Shown one piece after another: positions 1 to 10,649 of a stretch of 64,000 nt of DNA. The position numbers and the translations under genes are program-made. The stretch is from Anodontia alba. Lineage: Eukaryota > Mollusca > Bivalvia > Lucinida > Lucinidae. Positions within the stretch are counted from its first letter, which is position 1. Every line of letters begins with the position of its first letter. Under the pieces are notes generated by a model. That model was not told the origin of the DNA. It made no database searches and saw only the letters and a program-made list of their open reading frames with translations. Location: assembly GCA_964016985.1 (NCBI GenBank), contig OZ024823.1:135614112-135678111 (forward strand), in the 5' to 3' direction.

Positions 1-61
1 AAGATTATTAGGAACGGATACATGCTGGAGTGGCAATTATTATTTTAGTGTAGATTCATCA

Positions 62-89
62 TCACAAGGGACTAGTGTGCAGAAACACA

Positions 90-127
<38 letters not shown>

Positions 128-163
128 AGAAAGTCACAAAAGTTGTCACCCTTGTAAAATGGA
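62..163 (+). repeat. Family O repeat fragment with embedded (CA)n
   Basis: The words around 'GTGTGCAGAAA' and 'AGTCACAAAAGTTGTCACCC' recur near 3.55, 3.83, 5.2, 12.7, 36.1 and 52.5 kb. I call this recurrent unit family O. Here a CA dinucleotide tract (85-126) has expanded inside it. It is non-coding; the frame running through it is a product of the CA tract. Confidence 0.55.
85..126. repeat. (CA)n microsatellite
   Basis: About 20 CA dinucleotides with one early CCC interruption. Simple repeat read directly from the sequence. Confidence 0.95.
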
Positions 164-464
164 GGAAATTATTCTCTACTTCCGACATTTCTCAGGAAGT
201 CGTCTCTTTTGCTTTACCCCAAAAAAGCAAATTTGCAAACTTCTGTTATGGTTCAGTGTGAAACCTTTCGTCATAACTACATATGCACCAAAAGTTTTAT
301 TCTATGTTCATGTACTGGTTTTAACAAAAAGTGATATTTACCATACATACATTTTCCCGCACATGGTAAACATGGCTGCAAGTCATGGAAGAATCATTAG
401 GTGTAGGTTTTTAAAAAGTTCTATAGTAAACAAATATATCACAGCATTGTTGTGAAACAACAAT

Positions 465-468
<4 letters not shown>

Positions 469-508
<40 letters not shown>
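469..508. repeat. Poly(A) tract
   Basis: Forty consecutive A. It could be the tail of a retrotransposed copy, but no retroelement body is recognisable on either side. Confidence 0.95.
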
Positions 509-510
<2 letters not shown>

Positions 511-719
511 GATAAAAAAGGGAAAAACTTTTCTTATATATAAAAATTCCAATAAAATCTCTTTACACAAATCAGGCCATCTTTTGGCCAAAAATGATAT
601 TTTATGGTAAGTATTTGAGAAAAAAGTACAAAACACAATGAAAATAAATAGTTTCTGATAAGGTATGGCGAATCAGAACAAATTGTTTTCATTGTGAATA
701 ACATGCCAAGCAAATACAT

Positions 720-754
720 GTAATAATAATAATAATAGTAATAATAATAATAAA
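720..754. repeat. (TAA)n microsatellite
   Basis: Trinucleotide TAA repeat with a single interruption (TAG) near its middle. Confidence 0.95.
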
Positions 755-959
755 GATATTTCCAAGTGAAGTCGACAGTTACAAACTAGAGCAGTTATTA
801 TCGAACTGAACCATAAGCTTTGCCATCATGGGAGACAAATCAAATGGCTGCTTTAAGAACACGCATTCTGTGTCAAAAAAAGAAGTGGTCATGGTACCTA
901 TGTTATAGGCCTAATCCAAACTCATAAACTCGTAAACGAATGACGAATCAGACTGTTCA

Positions 960-1985
960 GACCAACAGACATGGACCCCAGAATAAAGGGTGTAATCAAG
1001 CGTCCGCGGATAGTAAGCATTACTTGGTAAGCAGGCTTCGCCCACCATGCCCATAGGCCTGAACGAAGAAAATGTAGGTAGAAGCGTATGTCCGGGATTT
1101 AGGAAGTCTACTCACGGCTCGTCATTGGCAAAAACATCAGAAACAATTCTGGAAACTGCCACATTGTAGGGATTGATCAGATCATGATGTCTCCCATAGA
1201 ACTTTTTAAGTGTTGCTATCAGTTTTTTTTTATTGATACCCCTGACTCAACAATATTGTAATGAGCACTTCCCCACACCCTATGAAGTCCTGATAATTTG
1301 AACAGACTCTGGCATAACGGATTAAGTGTGAAACGTAAACGCCGTATGCTGGTGCAGAAAGGATATTACTGCTCAGGAATTGAAAGTTAAGAATGGGAAA
1401 ATTGAAGTCATCCCGTTTGTCGTAAAGCCTCGAAGCAAGCTTTCCATTTGCAATGTAGAGATAACAATCCAGCTATGAGGAGGAGGCTGCAGTCTCCGTT
1501 GTTTTCTTTATTTCAAGTTCACGTGGATAGATGGATTCCAACTACTCTGCAAATTTTGTGTTTTTCAGAAACAATACATCATCTATATATCTGTAGATGA
1601 AATCGAATTGTTGTGCAAGGTGTTTCTTGCCTGCTTGGAGGAGACTTTGTACAAACCCCGCCTCATACGAGTATAAAACAAGTCGGCAAGCAACGGTGCA
1701 CAATTAGTACCCATCTGTATGCCGATTGTTTGCTGAAATATCCGTCCGCCGAACTTCACAAAATTATTGTCGATTAAATATTCCAGCATCTTTATGACAT
1801 CAGCATCTGAGTATTTTTGTAGTGCATCAGAGTGATCCCGAACGAAGTGTGTGTCTTGTGTTATTCTAAAACAGAATAACATATTTTGTTTTGTCAATGC
1901 ATTTAGTATTGTTTTTCTTTTCTTTTCGTTCAAGTGGGCGAACGTGTAATTCGGTGTATTTTCATTTATAGTTGCTCGTAATTAC
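960..1985 (-). pseudogene. Retroelement reverse transcriptase relic (copy 1)
   Basis: On the minus strand, 1933-1583 is open and contains 'IFQQTIGIQMGTNCAPLLA', the fingers/palm signature (GIxMGTNCAPLLADL) of an invertebrate RT family. After a frameshift near 1640 the catalytic box 'YRYIDDVLFLKN' (YIDD) is legible, followed by a TAG and a block around 'SRLYDKRDDFNF' near 1400. Further downstream (1200-960) only short matches remain. The frameshifts and stops make it a dead copy. The same family recurs at 16.8, 31.9, 53-54.6 and 63.1 kb. Tandem and inverted 3' copies elsewhere in the window suggest a Penelope-like element, but the class is my inference. No endonuclease domain is visible. Confidence 0.8.
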
Positions 1986-2221
1986 AAAATGTTTGTTTAA
2001 GTCAAAATGCCCTTTCAATTATATCCTTTAAGCTGTTTTGCGAACTTTTGAAATTCAGTAAGCAAATAAAAGATTCTGCGAAGCATTACTGAAGTCACGT
2101 TTGATGGTAGATTGAATTTTATTATTATGCGAAACATTTCTAAGTAAAGTTTTAGTGCAGATTGGATTTACTTCATGTTCATTTACCAGGTTTTATCTAA
2201 CACATAGAATTGATGCTAAAT

Positions 2222-2300
2222 TGTCCCTGTTCCGCATGCGGGCAACGAAGGCCCAAATCTGAGTGCGCAGCCACGCAGTCGGAAGAGGGCAATCGTTTCC
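2222..2300. mobile_element. Family D MITE fragment
   Basis: 'GCATGCGGGCAACGAAGGCC', 'CTGAGTGCGCAG' and 'CGCAGTCGGA' are diverged matches to the central part of the family D repeat, best seen at 4138-4390 (RTGCGGACAACGAAGACTGA, CTGCGCAGGAGCGCAGG). Short and degenerate. Confidence 0.4.
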
Positions 2301-2666
2301 CGTGACATAAAATAGTCTGTAGAATGTACCAACAAACATTCTTCTGATCAGAATGCATCTATTACATAATGACCTTTTTCATCGGTTATGCACCCGTTTA
2401 GGAATAGATTGCCATTAAAACCACTTAGTGGGTTGTGAAATGCAGTCTTACTCAATGCCATATTCTGCTCATTTAGATAAATATCTTCCAACAAGAGGTA
2501 CTAAAAGACGATTTATTGTTCAGAGTGCATGCATGTTTATTGCATTAGACTGTAACCGTTCCATTAGCGCCCACGAGCAATGTTACAATGAATTGACAAC
2601 TGTTGACATTTTGTATCTGAAATACACTAAGTTGTTTATAGGAGTTGATTTGGCAGACTAAAACAG

Positions 2667-2990
2667 TAAAACTTCGATGACTCGAACACCGATGGCTCGT
2701 TTACCGTGGCTGATTCAAACTCGTTTTTGAGTATCTAGGAAATTCTTTCGATAGCCCAAGAGAACAAATATATAGGGATATTTTAGAGAATTTTTCTAAT
2801 TTTATTTTGAAATTCTAATGCATAGGCTCAACATACCTTTATTTTACAGAAGATCAAATAGACATCCCCAAATTATCCCATTTGCCTCCTGACCAGGTGT
2901 TATGATTGACCTTCAGTGTCTCGGACTACCCATGTCAAGGTCACATTTCAAAAGGTCTCAAAGATGCTCGAGCCAACGAAAATCGACTGT
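2667..2990 (+). mobile_element. Family F MITE, copy 1 (pogo/Tigger-like ends)
   Basis: It begins 'AACTTCGATGACTCGAACAC' and ends near 'AAGATGCTCGAGCC', with internal 'TAGCCCAAGAGAACAAATAT' shared with copies at 20567 and 51378. The 'ACTCGAAC' style end resembles pogo/Tigger termini (known from that family). This copy has lost the central TTAGAA...TTCTAA palindrome seen in the other two. No transposase. Confidence 0.65.
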
Positions 2991-3007
2991 AGTAAAGAAG
3001 ATGTCCA

Positions 3008-3212
3008 GGGCGCAGTTGTACAAAACTTAACGAAGTTGCTAGCTAAAGTGATGTTAAAATTATTATCTTGAAATATATCAAATACAATGAGAATTTTTTC
3101 TGATTTTGCAGCAAAAAATACCAATGTACTTGAAAATATCTTAGCTACAACATGTAACAAGTTTGTCACTAACGAGCTCGTTAAGCAAGCGATGCTTTGA
3201 GCGACTGGGCCC
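3008..3212 (-). mobile_element. Family P MITE, copy 1 (Harbinger-like)
   Basis: It is bounded by GGGCGCAGTTGTACAAAAC on the left and the complement of GGGCCCAGTCGCTCAAAG on the right. The internal 'CACTAACGAGCTCGTTAAGC' matches copies at 25034 and 57910. It is too short to code. The superfamily inference rests on the insertion site of the third copy. Confidence 0.65.
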
Positions 3213-3534
3213 TGAACATTAAAAGAAGGAGCCACAAACACAGAACATAGCCTACCAATGACAGCAAGAGGAAGAGCAAACAAACTACGACGGATTGTAC
3301 ACTGCAAGCCACAGAACAGCAAAGCAACCAGCTCCATCGTCTCCAACAAGATGATCACAATGACATACAGCAAGCAATGAAATATTCAGAATAAGAAAAC
3401 ACAATACAAGAAAACAAAACAAAAAGCAAAAAGGGCAGTCGTACAGCGGGTGACCTAATGCTAGAATCCAAATCCTTTAAGAAAAGTGTAAAAAAAAAAA
3501 AAAAATAAAAATAAAAAACTGTCATTATGTTTTG

Positions 3535-3619
3535 CCTCCTCCTGAAAAGGGGTCTTCGCTAGAAATAAAGATTTTTCTTTCCGTTGGGAGCAAATGCTTC
3601 CTTCCTGAGTTGATCCTTT
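3535..3619. repeat. Family O repeat fragment
   Basis: 'TCCTGAAAAGGGGTCTTCG' and 'GGGAGCAAATGCTTCCTTCC' match the palindromic half of family O (compare 16737-16794 and 52495-52570). MITE A1 follows immediately. Confidence 0.5.
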
Positions 3620-3819
3620 TTAACCCTTCTCTTGCTAAACACGACATGCCCTGTCTTAGCAAACAGTGTAGATCCAGATCAGTTGCCAACTTATCTGGAT
3701 CCGCACTGTTTGTCATTACGTACGTGAATTTCTATCAACAATCTGGATCAAGTAATCTGATTCGCTGAAAATTAGAAATGGGCATGGCATGTTAATTTAT
3801 TCAGCAGGACAAGGGTTAA
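3620..3819 (+). mobile_element. Family A MITE, copy 1
   Basis: A 200-bp element from TTAACCCTTCTCTTGCT to the inverted AGCAGGACAAGGGTTAA. An internal hairpin (CAAACAGTGTAGATCCAGAT against ATCTGGATCCGCACTGTTTG) occupies 3663-3712. The TTAA at each end may be a piggyBac-type target duplication; that is inference. No coding capacity. Confidence 0.85.
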
Positions 3820-3824
3820 AAAGG

Positions 3825-3930
3825 TGATTGGTGTGCAGAAAAGCCAAAGGAAGCCACAAAAGTTTTTTTTTTTTTTGTAATAAGCGGTTGAACGTCTCCC
3901 AAGTGTATCCAGTGCATAAATGGAGAATTT
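3825..3930. repeat. Family O repeat fragment
   Basis: 'TTGGTGTGCAGAAAAGCCAA' and 'AGCCACAAAAGTTTTT' match family O at 52570-52610. It lies between two tandem family A MITEs. Confidence 0.5.
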
Positions 3931-3937
3931 CATGTTA

Positions 3938-4137
3938 TTAACCCTTGTCCTACTGAGCTCCGATATGCCCTGCTTTTGCAAACAGTGTAAATCCAGATCA
4001 AGAAGCCAACTGATCTGTATCTGCACTGTTTGTCGTTCAGTATGTGAATTTATATCAACAATCTGGATTAAGTAATCTGATTGGCTGACAATTAGAAATG
4101 GGCGAGGCACCTTAATTTATTCAGCATTCAGGGTTAA
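3938..4137 (+). mobile_element. Family A MITE, copy 2
   Basis: Exactly 200 bp from TTAACCCTTGTCCTACT to CATTCAGGGTTAA, in the same orientation as the copy 118 bp upstream. The internal hairpin is asymmetric (CAGATCAAGAAGCCAACTGA), as if the palindrome centre had been partly deleted. Confidence 0.85.
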
Positions 4138-4390
4138 AGGAACCGCGACGCCAGAAAACATACTTTTGGACATGTGCGTCCAGCGAAGATTCAGATCAGC
4201 CTGCGCACTCGCACTGATCTGAATCTTCACTGGGTACATTTTGGATAGCCAAGGATGCAGTTTCTTCATGCGGACAACGAAGACTGACCAGACTGCGCAG
4301 GAGCGCAGGCTGATTTGAGTCTTCGGTGCGCGTATGTGTAAGAAGGTACGTTGTCTCATGCCGGGGCTCATTTTAATATTCATGTTGTGA
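4138..4390. mobile_element. Family D MITE, copy 1
   Basis: It carries two separate hairpins: 'GAAGATTCAGATCAGCCTGC' with 'ACTGATCTGAATCTTC', and 'GACCAGACTGCGCAGG' with 'GCGCAGGCTGATTTGAGTC'. Other copies lie at 4769, 13345, 22030, 29700, 39712 and 51093. The family is non-coding and its outer ends are not clear-cut. Confidence 0.7.
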
Positions 4391-4424
4391 ATAAACCTAG
4401 TAAGAGGATTGTAAATGTATTCTA

Positions 4425-4545
4425 TTTAACCCATTGTAGCCTGGAGACCCCTAAAAGGTTATTTCGCAAACAGTGCAGACCCAGGTCAGACGCCGCATAA
4501 CGCGGCGTCTGATCAGGGTCTCCACTGTTTGCAAATAGGTCAACC
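4425..4545. mobile_element. Family C hairpin MITE, partial
   Basis: It starts TTAACCCATTGTAGCC and contains a near-perfect hairpin, CAAACAGTGCAGACCCAGGT ... CCACTGTTTG, with core GACGCCGC/GCGGCGTC. The right outer end seen at 13115 is missing. Confidence 0.75.
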
Positions 4546-4624
4546 ATTTTCTCTCTCAGGATATCTAAATCACATAGCCTACATACCTAAAATCGAAATT
4601 AGAATCTTCCAATATAAAGTGTGG

Positions 4625-4768
4625 GAGAGTTCATTTTCATATTTATTAGCAGAGAAATTTTCATGCTCAGCAATATTTTGCAAGAAAGAATTAGCAATTG
4701 TTAGCAATTTGATATGTATTAGCAGGACAAATTTCATGCTCAGCTGAAAAAAGTTTTATAACCTCGGG
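4625..4768 (+). mobile_element. Family Q repeat, copy 1
   Basis: 'TATTTATTAGCAGAGAAATT', 'TTCATGCTCAGC' and 'AAAAAAGTTTTATAACCTCG' match the longer copy at 20133-20368. Two 'ATTAGCAG...TTCATGCTCAGC' units are present in direct order. Confidence 0.7.
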
Positions 4769-4870
4769 CCCTGAATCTTCGCTGGGCGACTCTGGTGTGC
4801 GAAGGTACATTTTCTGACATTGCGGCTCTTTTAATGTTGTTATTGAGTTGTTTTGCTTTAAAGGGAATCG
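4769..4870. mobile_element. Family D MITE right-end fragment
   Basis: 'CTGAATCTTCGCTGGGCG' and 'GAAGGTACATTTTCTGACAT' repeat the right third of the family D copy at 4138-4390. The junction with family Q is abrupt at 'CCTCGGGCCCTG'. Confidence 0.6.
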
Positions 4871-5091
4871 GTAATGCAGGGTCAACAACCAGGCGCAGTC
4901 ATAAATGATAGATTACCTTCTTTTAGATTATGACATGCCAAAGTAAAATGCTTTGGTTGAATGATGATACGAAGAAGCATGCTTTGTGTTTTTGAATGTG
5001 GTACTTTCGTTCTCATAATTAATGCAGAAAGACTGGGATGACGAATCGGCCGGCGCATGAATAGTCGTAAACAGAGTCGACAGTTTCAATG

Positions 5092-5129
<38 letters not shown>
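5092..5129. repeat. Poly(A) tract
   Basis: Thirty-eight consecutive A. Confidence 0.95.
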
Positions 5130-5132
<3 letters not shown>

Positions 5133-5159
5133 ATTCGGTACGTTTTTCCGTCGTTTTTA

Positions 5160-5260
5160 TAAAGGTGGCAACTTTTGTACTTCCTCCTGTTTGCTTTCCT
5201 GCACATCAGGCCCCTTCTGATAAAAGTTTCTGTTCAAAAAGGGAAGAACTTGCTCCCTAG
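5160..5260 (-). repeat. Family O repeat fragment
   Basis: The reverse strand reads 'CAGAAGGGGCCTGATGTGCA' then 'GAAAGCAAACAGGAGGAAG', matching the family O word order near 52555-52590. The plus strand has the matching 'GGGAAGAACTTGCTCCCTAG' half. Confidence 0.5.
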
Positions 5261-5414
5261 GGCCTTCCCTGAAAGTGTAACCATTTACCTTAAGTTTTTC
5301 ACTTTCCTTGAAAGCTGAAAACATCAATGATAAGGAAAAGGCTAGAGGTCGCCAAAGAAAGGGTAGCTTTCGACGAACAACATGAAACAAAGCCAAACTA
5401 GAAAAGGTTTTTAG

Positions 5415-5464
5415 AAAACAAAAAAAAAACAACAAAAAACAAAAAAAAAAAAAAAAAAAAAAAA
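5415..5464. repeat. A-rich simple repeat
   Basis: Poly(A) with scattered C, ending against a C-rich stretch (CCCCTACCCCACCCCAACC). The open frame on the minus strand here is low-complexity poly-Phe and not a gene. Confidence 0.9.
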
Positions 5465-5489
5465 TGCCCCTACCCCACCCCAACCTTCT

Positions 5490-7075
5490 AGAGTTGTCAT
5501 TCTTGTACGCAACACGTTATCTCATCCTATTCTACATTTTTACCAAGTATCATCAAAATATTCCGAAGGGTATTCATGTTACAGAGCGGACACAAAATTA
5601 AATTAAAATACAAGAAGGGGCGATAGCTCCAAAAGGAAGACAATGTTGTCATTCTTGTATGTGACACGTCATCTAGCCCTGTTCTACATTTCACCAAGAA
5701 TCATAAAAATATTCCAAAGGGTATTGGACTTTCAGAGCGGACACGAAGTCAACGCATAATCACTGTCAAATGCAACAAAGGGAGATAACGCAAAAAGTAA
5801 GAAAGACAGAGTTATCATTCTTGTACGCGACACACCGTGTCCCTCTGTTCTACATTTCAACCAAATACCATAAACTATTCTGAAGGGTAATCGAGTGACA
5901 GAGCGGACATGAAATCAATTTCAAAAACAAAACAAAGGGAAATAACACTCCAAAAGCAAGAAAGCCAAAGTTGTCATTCTTGTACGCGATATGTCATGTC
6001 GTCCTGTTCTACATTTCTACCAAGAACCATAATTATATTCCAAAGGGTATTTGACTTACAGAGCGGACACGAAGTCAATGCATAATAACTGTCAAATATA
6101 ACAAAGGGGGATAATGTAAAAAAGTGAGAAAGGCAGAGTTACCATTCTTCTACGCGACACACTGTGTCCCTCTGTGCTACATTTCAACCGAATACCATCA
6201 AAATATTCCAAAGGGTATTTGTTTTACAGAGCAGACACTATATCTATATCAAACAAAATAAAGGGAGATAACTCCAAAAGTAAGGAAGCCAGAGTTATTC
6301 TTCTTGTACGCAACATGTCATCTGGTTCTATTCTACATTTCTGTCAAATATCATAAAAATATTCCATATGGTATTTGACTTACAGAGCGGACACGAAATC
6401 AATGCATAATCACTGTCAAGAATAACAAAGGGAGATAACGCAAAAAGTAAGAATGGCTGAGTTGTCATTGTTGTATGTGACACGTTGTCTAGTACTGTTC
6501 TACATTTCTACCAATTACCATCAAAATATTCCAAAGGGTATTTGTGTTACAGAGTGGACACGATATCTTTATCAAACAAAACAAAGGGAGATAACACTCC
6601 AAAAGTTAGATAGCCAGTGTTGTTATTCTTGTACATTACGCGTGGTCTTGTCCTGTTCTACATCTCTACCAAGTATCATAAAATATTCCAAAGGGTGTTT
6701 GACTTACAGAGCGGACACGAAATCAATGCATAACCACTGTCAAAAATAACAAAGGGGGATAACGCAAAAAGTAAGAAAGGCATGCGACACGTCGTCTAGT
6801 CCTGTTCTACATTTCTACTAAGCACCATCAAAATATTCTAAAGGTAGAGTTACAGAGCGGACACGAAATCATAACCAAACAAAACAAAGGGAAATAACCT
6901 TAAATGTAACAGAGCGGACACGAAATCATAACCAAACAAAACAAAGGGAAATAACCTTAAATGTAAGAAAGCCAGAGTTGTCATTCTTGTACATGACACG
7001 TCGTCTCATCCTGTTATACATCAGTTTCTACCCAGTATCATAAAATATTCCAAAGGTATTCAAGTTACAGAGCGG
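5490..7075 (+). repeat. Satellite array, about 160-bp unit in a dimeric higher-order pattern
   Basis: About ten tandem units share 'GTTGTCATTCTTGTACGCGA', 'CTGTTCTACATTTCTACCAA', 'AAATATTCCAAAGGGTATT' and 'ACAGAGCGGACACGAAATCA'. Spacings between successive 'GTTGTCATTC' words are 152, 166, 159, 168, 156, 167 and 158 bp, alternating short and long. One unit type carries 'GCATAATCACTGTCAAA' and the other 'AACAAAACAAAGGGA'. The last units (6780-6960) are rearranged, with a 50-60-bp direct duplication around 6845-6960. Open frames within it are not conserved between units. Confidence 0.9.
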
Positions 7076-7157
7076 ACAAAATGTGTTACGCCGACGCCGA
7101 CGCCAACGGGATCCGTCCCGAAAACAATATGTCCCCCACCCTTCGGGGTGTGTTGAG

Positions 7158-7193
7158 GAGGGGGTGGGGCGGGAGGGTGGGGGCGTGGTGGGG
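7158..7193 (+). other. G-quadruplex-forming motif
   Basis: Five G-tracts of 3-5 G are separated by single bases (GGGGG-T-GGGG-C-GGG-A-GGG-T-GGGGG). Very short loops predict a highly stable quadruplex. It lies just past the end of the satellite array. Confidence 0.7.
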
Positions 7194-7274
7194 TCATAAC
7201 TATTCAGTGCTTGTATGGAGGCTTTAAAATGTCCCTCCAACTTCGAGAAAATGCTGTTATTATAGAGATTATAT

Positions 7275-7420
7275 GGTTGTTTTGATCGATTACGGAGAAA
7301 TAATTCACTAGTGTTCTAAGGCTTGCGCGTAAAAAACGAGTGAGCGAAGCGAACGAGTTTTTTTACAAGCAAACCTTAGAACACGATAGAATTATTTCTC
7401 CGTAATCGATCAAAACAACC
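7275..7420. mobile_element. Family K foldback, long inverted repeat
   Basis: Arms beginning 'GGTTGTTTTGATCGATTACG' and ending with its complement at 7401-7420 enclose 'GAGTGAGCGAAGCGAACGAG'. The arms are about 60 bp with few mismatches. The element may extend to about 7835, where 'AAATAATTCACT' recurs twice around 'CGGTGAATTATAG'. Confidence 0.75.
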
Positions 7421-8269
7421 AAATTAAGTGTTTATTACATTTTTATTCATATTTTACCTTTGAATTTTTACATTCAGTCGTTATGATTTCCTACCAAAAT
7501 AGTTCCAGTCAGTGCATTAATTCCAAGAGGTGTGGTTTAGTTTGAAAATCAGTCGCCATCTTGTTTTCACTTTAATGCAAAATCACCCTATGCTTGAAAT
7601 ACAGACACAAAAATGTCACGAAAGTTGAACTGAATTATCAAGAAAATCATAGTTTATATTTATGTTGCAGTTCTTACCTCAAAAACGCCAACTGGACGTT
7701 AAATTTGCAGTCCATGATTTTATCAAAATTTATTTTTGTTACCAATTACGTCAGCAACGTCGCCTAGCAATGATGACGTCAAAACGTTCGAAATGAAATA
7801 ATTCACTCGGTGAATTATAGATTATAATAATTCACTGATAAATCTCAGTAAATCACTGCTGAAAACGTAATAAATTAAATTTTCTGATCTTTGGGACTCC
7901 TGAGCACATACTTTACATGAACAATAGAATTCCGTTTAAAGTGCTGCTAGCTGGGCTTGAGGGATAGTGCAGTGTTTCTCTTATCCCACTCGAACAAGCT
8001 CAAATCTACTTTTTTCTATCTGTTGTTATGTTATCTATTTCCAAAGGACCTCACCCATCCCCGCTCCTCAGCTTTCAGATTATTCTATGTTTGAAACAAT
8101 TTGACGTCTCATAGATGTTATTCTATCGTTATTGAGATTTCTCAGGAAACTAGCTGATTTCGCCTGGGATCAAACTCGATCAGATGTAATGTTTACGCAG
8201 GATACTGTAGAAGTGGACCAGACCCAACTATGAATATCATACTCATCATAAATATTGGGATACCATCAC
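7421..8269. other. Gap: probable rest of family K, then unassigned AT-rich DNA
   Basis: 7421-7840 probably belongs to the family K element; it contains two 'GACGTCA'-like words and ends with the AATAATTCACT inverted repeat. From 7850 to 8269 I see no gene, repeat or motif that I can name. Confidence 0.4.
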
Positions 8270-8735
8270 TCCTTACCATACTTGTCGTTAAATTTGAACC
8301 TGCCACTTAACTATACCTGTTGTCTATCTGTTGTGCCTAAACTTTGCTGAATGAATGCCAAACAGTTCAGAACGCGGCGTCCGATCTTGGTCTTCACCAT
8401 TTGTTTAGCCTTACATGTACCATACTTGTCCTTAAATTTGAATATGTCCATCTAACTTTATCTGTTGTCTCTCTGCTGTTAGTAAAATTGCTGAATGAAT
8501 TTCAAACAGTGTAGAACGCGGCGCGGCGTCTGATCCAGGTCTGCACTCTTTGTTCAGCCTTACCATACTTGTCCTAAAATTTGAACATGTCCATATAAAT
8601 ATATCTGTTGGCGTGTCTAAATTGTTGGAAGTGTAGAAAACAGTGTAGATCCTGATCAAACGCCGAGTTCTGCGACGTCTGATGTATGTCTACACTGTTA
8701 TTCAAGCTTGATCATCCCAATACTAAGGGTTAATA
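8270..8735 (+). mobile_element. Three tandem family B MITE units
   Basis: 'CCTTACCATACTTGTC', 'AAATTTGAA', 'TGTTGTCT' and a hairpin (AACAGTGTAGA ... TCTACACTGTT) recur three times head to tail, starting near 8270, 8408 and 8564. The GC-rich hairpin core decays differently in each unit. The same unit is intact at 29420-29639, where its outer TACCGTATTTACC inverted ends are present. Confidence 0.7.
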
Positions 8736-10649
8736 CAGTATATTAATGGACATCGGTTCTGCTTACATACTTGAGCATTTTGACAGTGGAATAGGAATAT
8801 TGTTATCTTTTATATGGCTGTGTCAGCTTTTATAGACACAAACATGACAAACAAGCAATAAAAGACAGAAACTTCTAGCAATTCATTTTAGCCTGAATTA
8901 GTTTGGCACTAGCTTTTAAATATACCAGTGTCTTTTATGTATTTTAGAGCCGCAAATGCTGTTTCATTTGTACCAGCACTATAGTTTGCGTTAACACAAA
9001 ACAGTAGAGCTTGTTTAATATTATGAATTGGGTCCTCCACAGGACTTACTTAATTATGCCTATATGGATAACAGTAAATCAACCTTAGAAAAAACTTTAT
9101 AAAATATATTAAATATTTTAAAATATACAGGTAAAATCAATGTTAGTCTAGTGTACACCGTTAGACTTTCGCAGATAGGTGACTTTGTTTTCCATGGTTG
9201 TCGGACGTTTCTGCGGAGAAGTCTGTTGTGTTAAGAGACAACATCAACCGATTTCCTTGCATATTAAACAGTCTACACTCGAATAAATTGGGTTTTGCAT
9301 TTCCAAAAGGAACACCACAGTTGCACCTTAGGGTTGAGATGATATTAACTCTGAACAGATCTGCATTTGGAATGCTACAATTATGGCGAATCCTTGTAAG
9401 AATAAGTTGTTGTCTGTCACTGCTTGATAGTTCTAAACTCTTTTGAGTTTTTGGGTGTGTTGTTTATTTCTCAAAATGTCTGCCAATGTCGCGCACCTGT
9501 TAGAATTTTGCTTGTTGCCTTGGACATAAAGAATGTTTTTAGATTAAAGATGCATTTCTATGATCACTAATCAATTTAGAATATATCTGTGCATTTTCAT
9601 TGTTCACACTGACAAAATCACCTTTTAAATTTCAGGTTCAGGCAAAAGGGTCCTTTGGTTTTAGTGAAAACAACAGTTTCCTCATTATTTTGAAATAAAC
9701 CCCCGATTCCCCATGCAAATTGTAATGGCCATGTACCTTTTGATATGTTTCATCACATACGCCCACAAAATGATACTTTGAGATTTTTTGGGAGAAAATA
9801 TTTGAGTGAGCAGCATTGGCAGATGCGCCACATTAGACTACACGGCTGTACACGATGGAAACAAGAGGTAAAACGATTGTGTTTGAATTGTGTAGACTGT
9901 AGAGAAACTCATCAGGTAAGAAAAAATCAAAGAACTGCAATATGCTCATAGATCATTTTCTTTCTTAATAAATAAAATAATTTATTATGTATATGAATGT
10001 TTCGGCCAATATTGTATGCTAATCTAGCGTCCATAGTTACCAGGGGGCGAAACTTTCGTAAATATGATTGGTTTCCCGTCGATAGCGCGCGACGAAATTC
10101 CGGTGCTCAAATGCCCTAGATAAAGCACGGCTAGAAATGTAAAAACAAATAAGGAACAACACGAACAGGGGTGTTAGAAGATTACATTGAAATTTTGAAA
10201 GAATGGACAATAACATTTCTTCAGATCCATATCGTTACAAAGTTTTAAGATGGCCGGATATGTCACCGGATAGGTATATGTAACCCTTGTATTACCTCGC
10301 GGCACAAGCCGGCTTTTCTAGCGACGTGGCAGAGTGCTCGATTGTCATGCAAGGAAGGGTGTGAGAAAATTTTCTTTGTCTTTTATATTTAGCGCCCAAT
10401 CATCCTAAGCACTGTGCAGTGATTTCCGGAGTTTTATTGTACACGTTTCTATATCGCGTGAAACTTCGCGGACGAAATTCAGATTGGTGAGGGAGAATGC
10501 AACCAGGTTTGGTATATATTACAACACCTGGGCTGCGTTCAGAAATGCAAGGTTTGCCATGAAACACTGCTCCTGTTGGCTGTCGTCATTAGGTACATGG
10601 GTTCAAGGCAAAACATTCCTTATCACTTTGCAGTAGACCAGGTTTGTAG
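8736..10649. other. Gap: no recognisable gene
   Basis: AT-rich sequence with short open frames at 9198-9446 and 9745-9951. The second ends next to a donor-like CAG|GTAAGA (9913-9921), but its frame is closed upstream by a TGA at 9691 and it matches nothing I know. The rest is unassigned; 10080-10560 is slightly more GC-rich. Confidence 0.4.

Noticed and set aside
5490..7075. CRISPR-like array of repeats and spacers
   Set aside because: Units are about 160 bp and homologous throughout, with no short constant repeat or unique spacers; the context is eukaryotic satellite.
9636..9915. Exon-like stretch with acceptor TTTCAG and donor CAG|GTAAGA and a Cys-rich end
   Set aside because: The frame is closed by an in-frame TGA at 9691 and no homology is recognised; splice-like words are common in AT-rich DNA.
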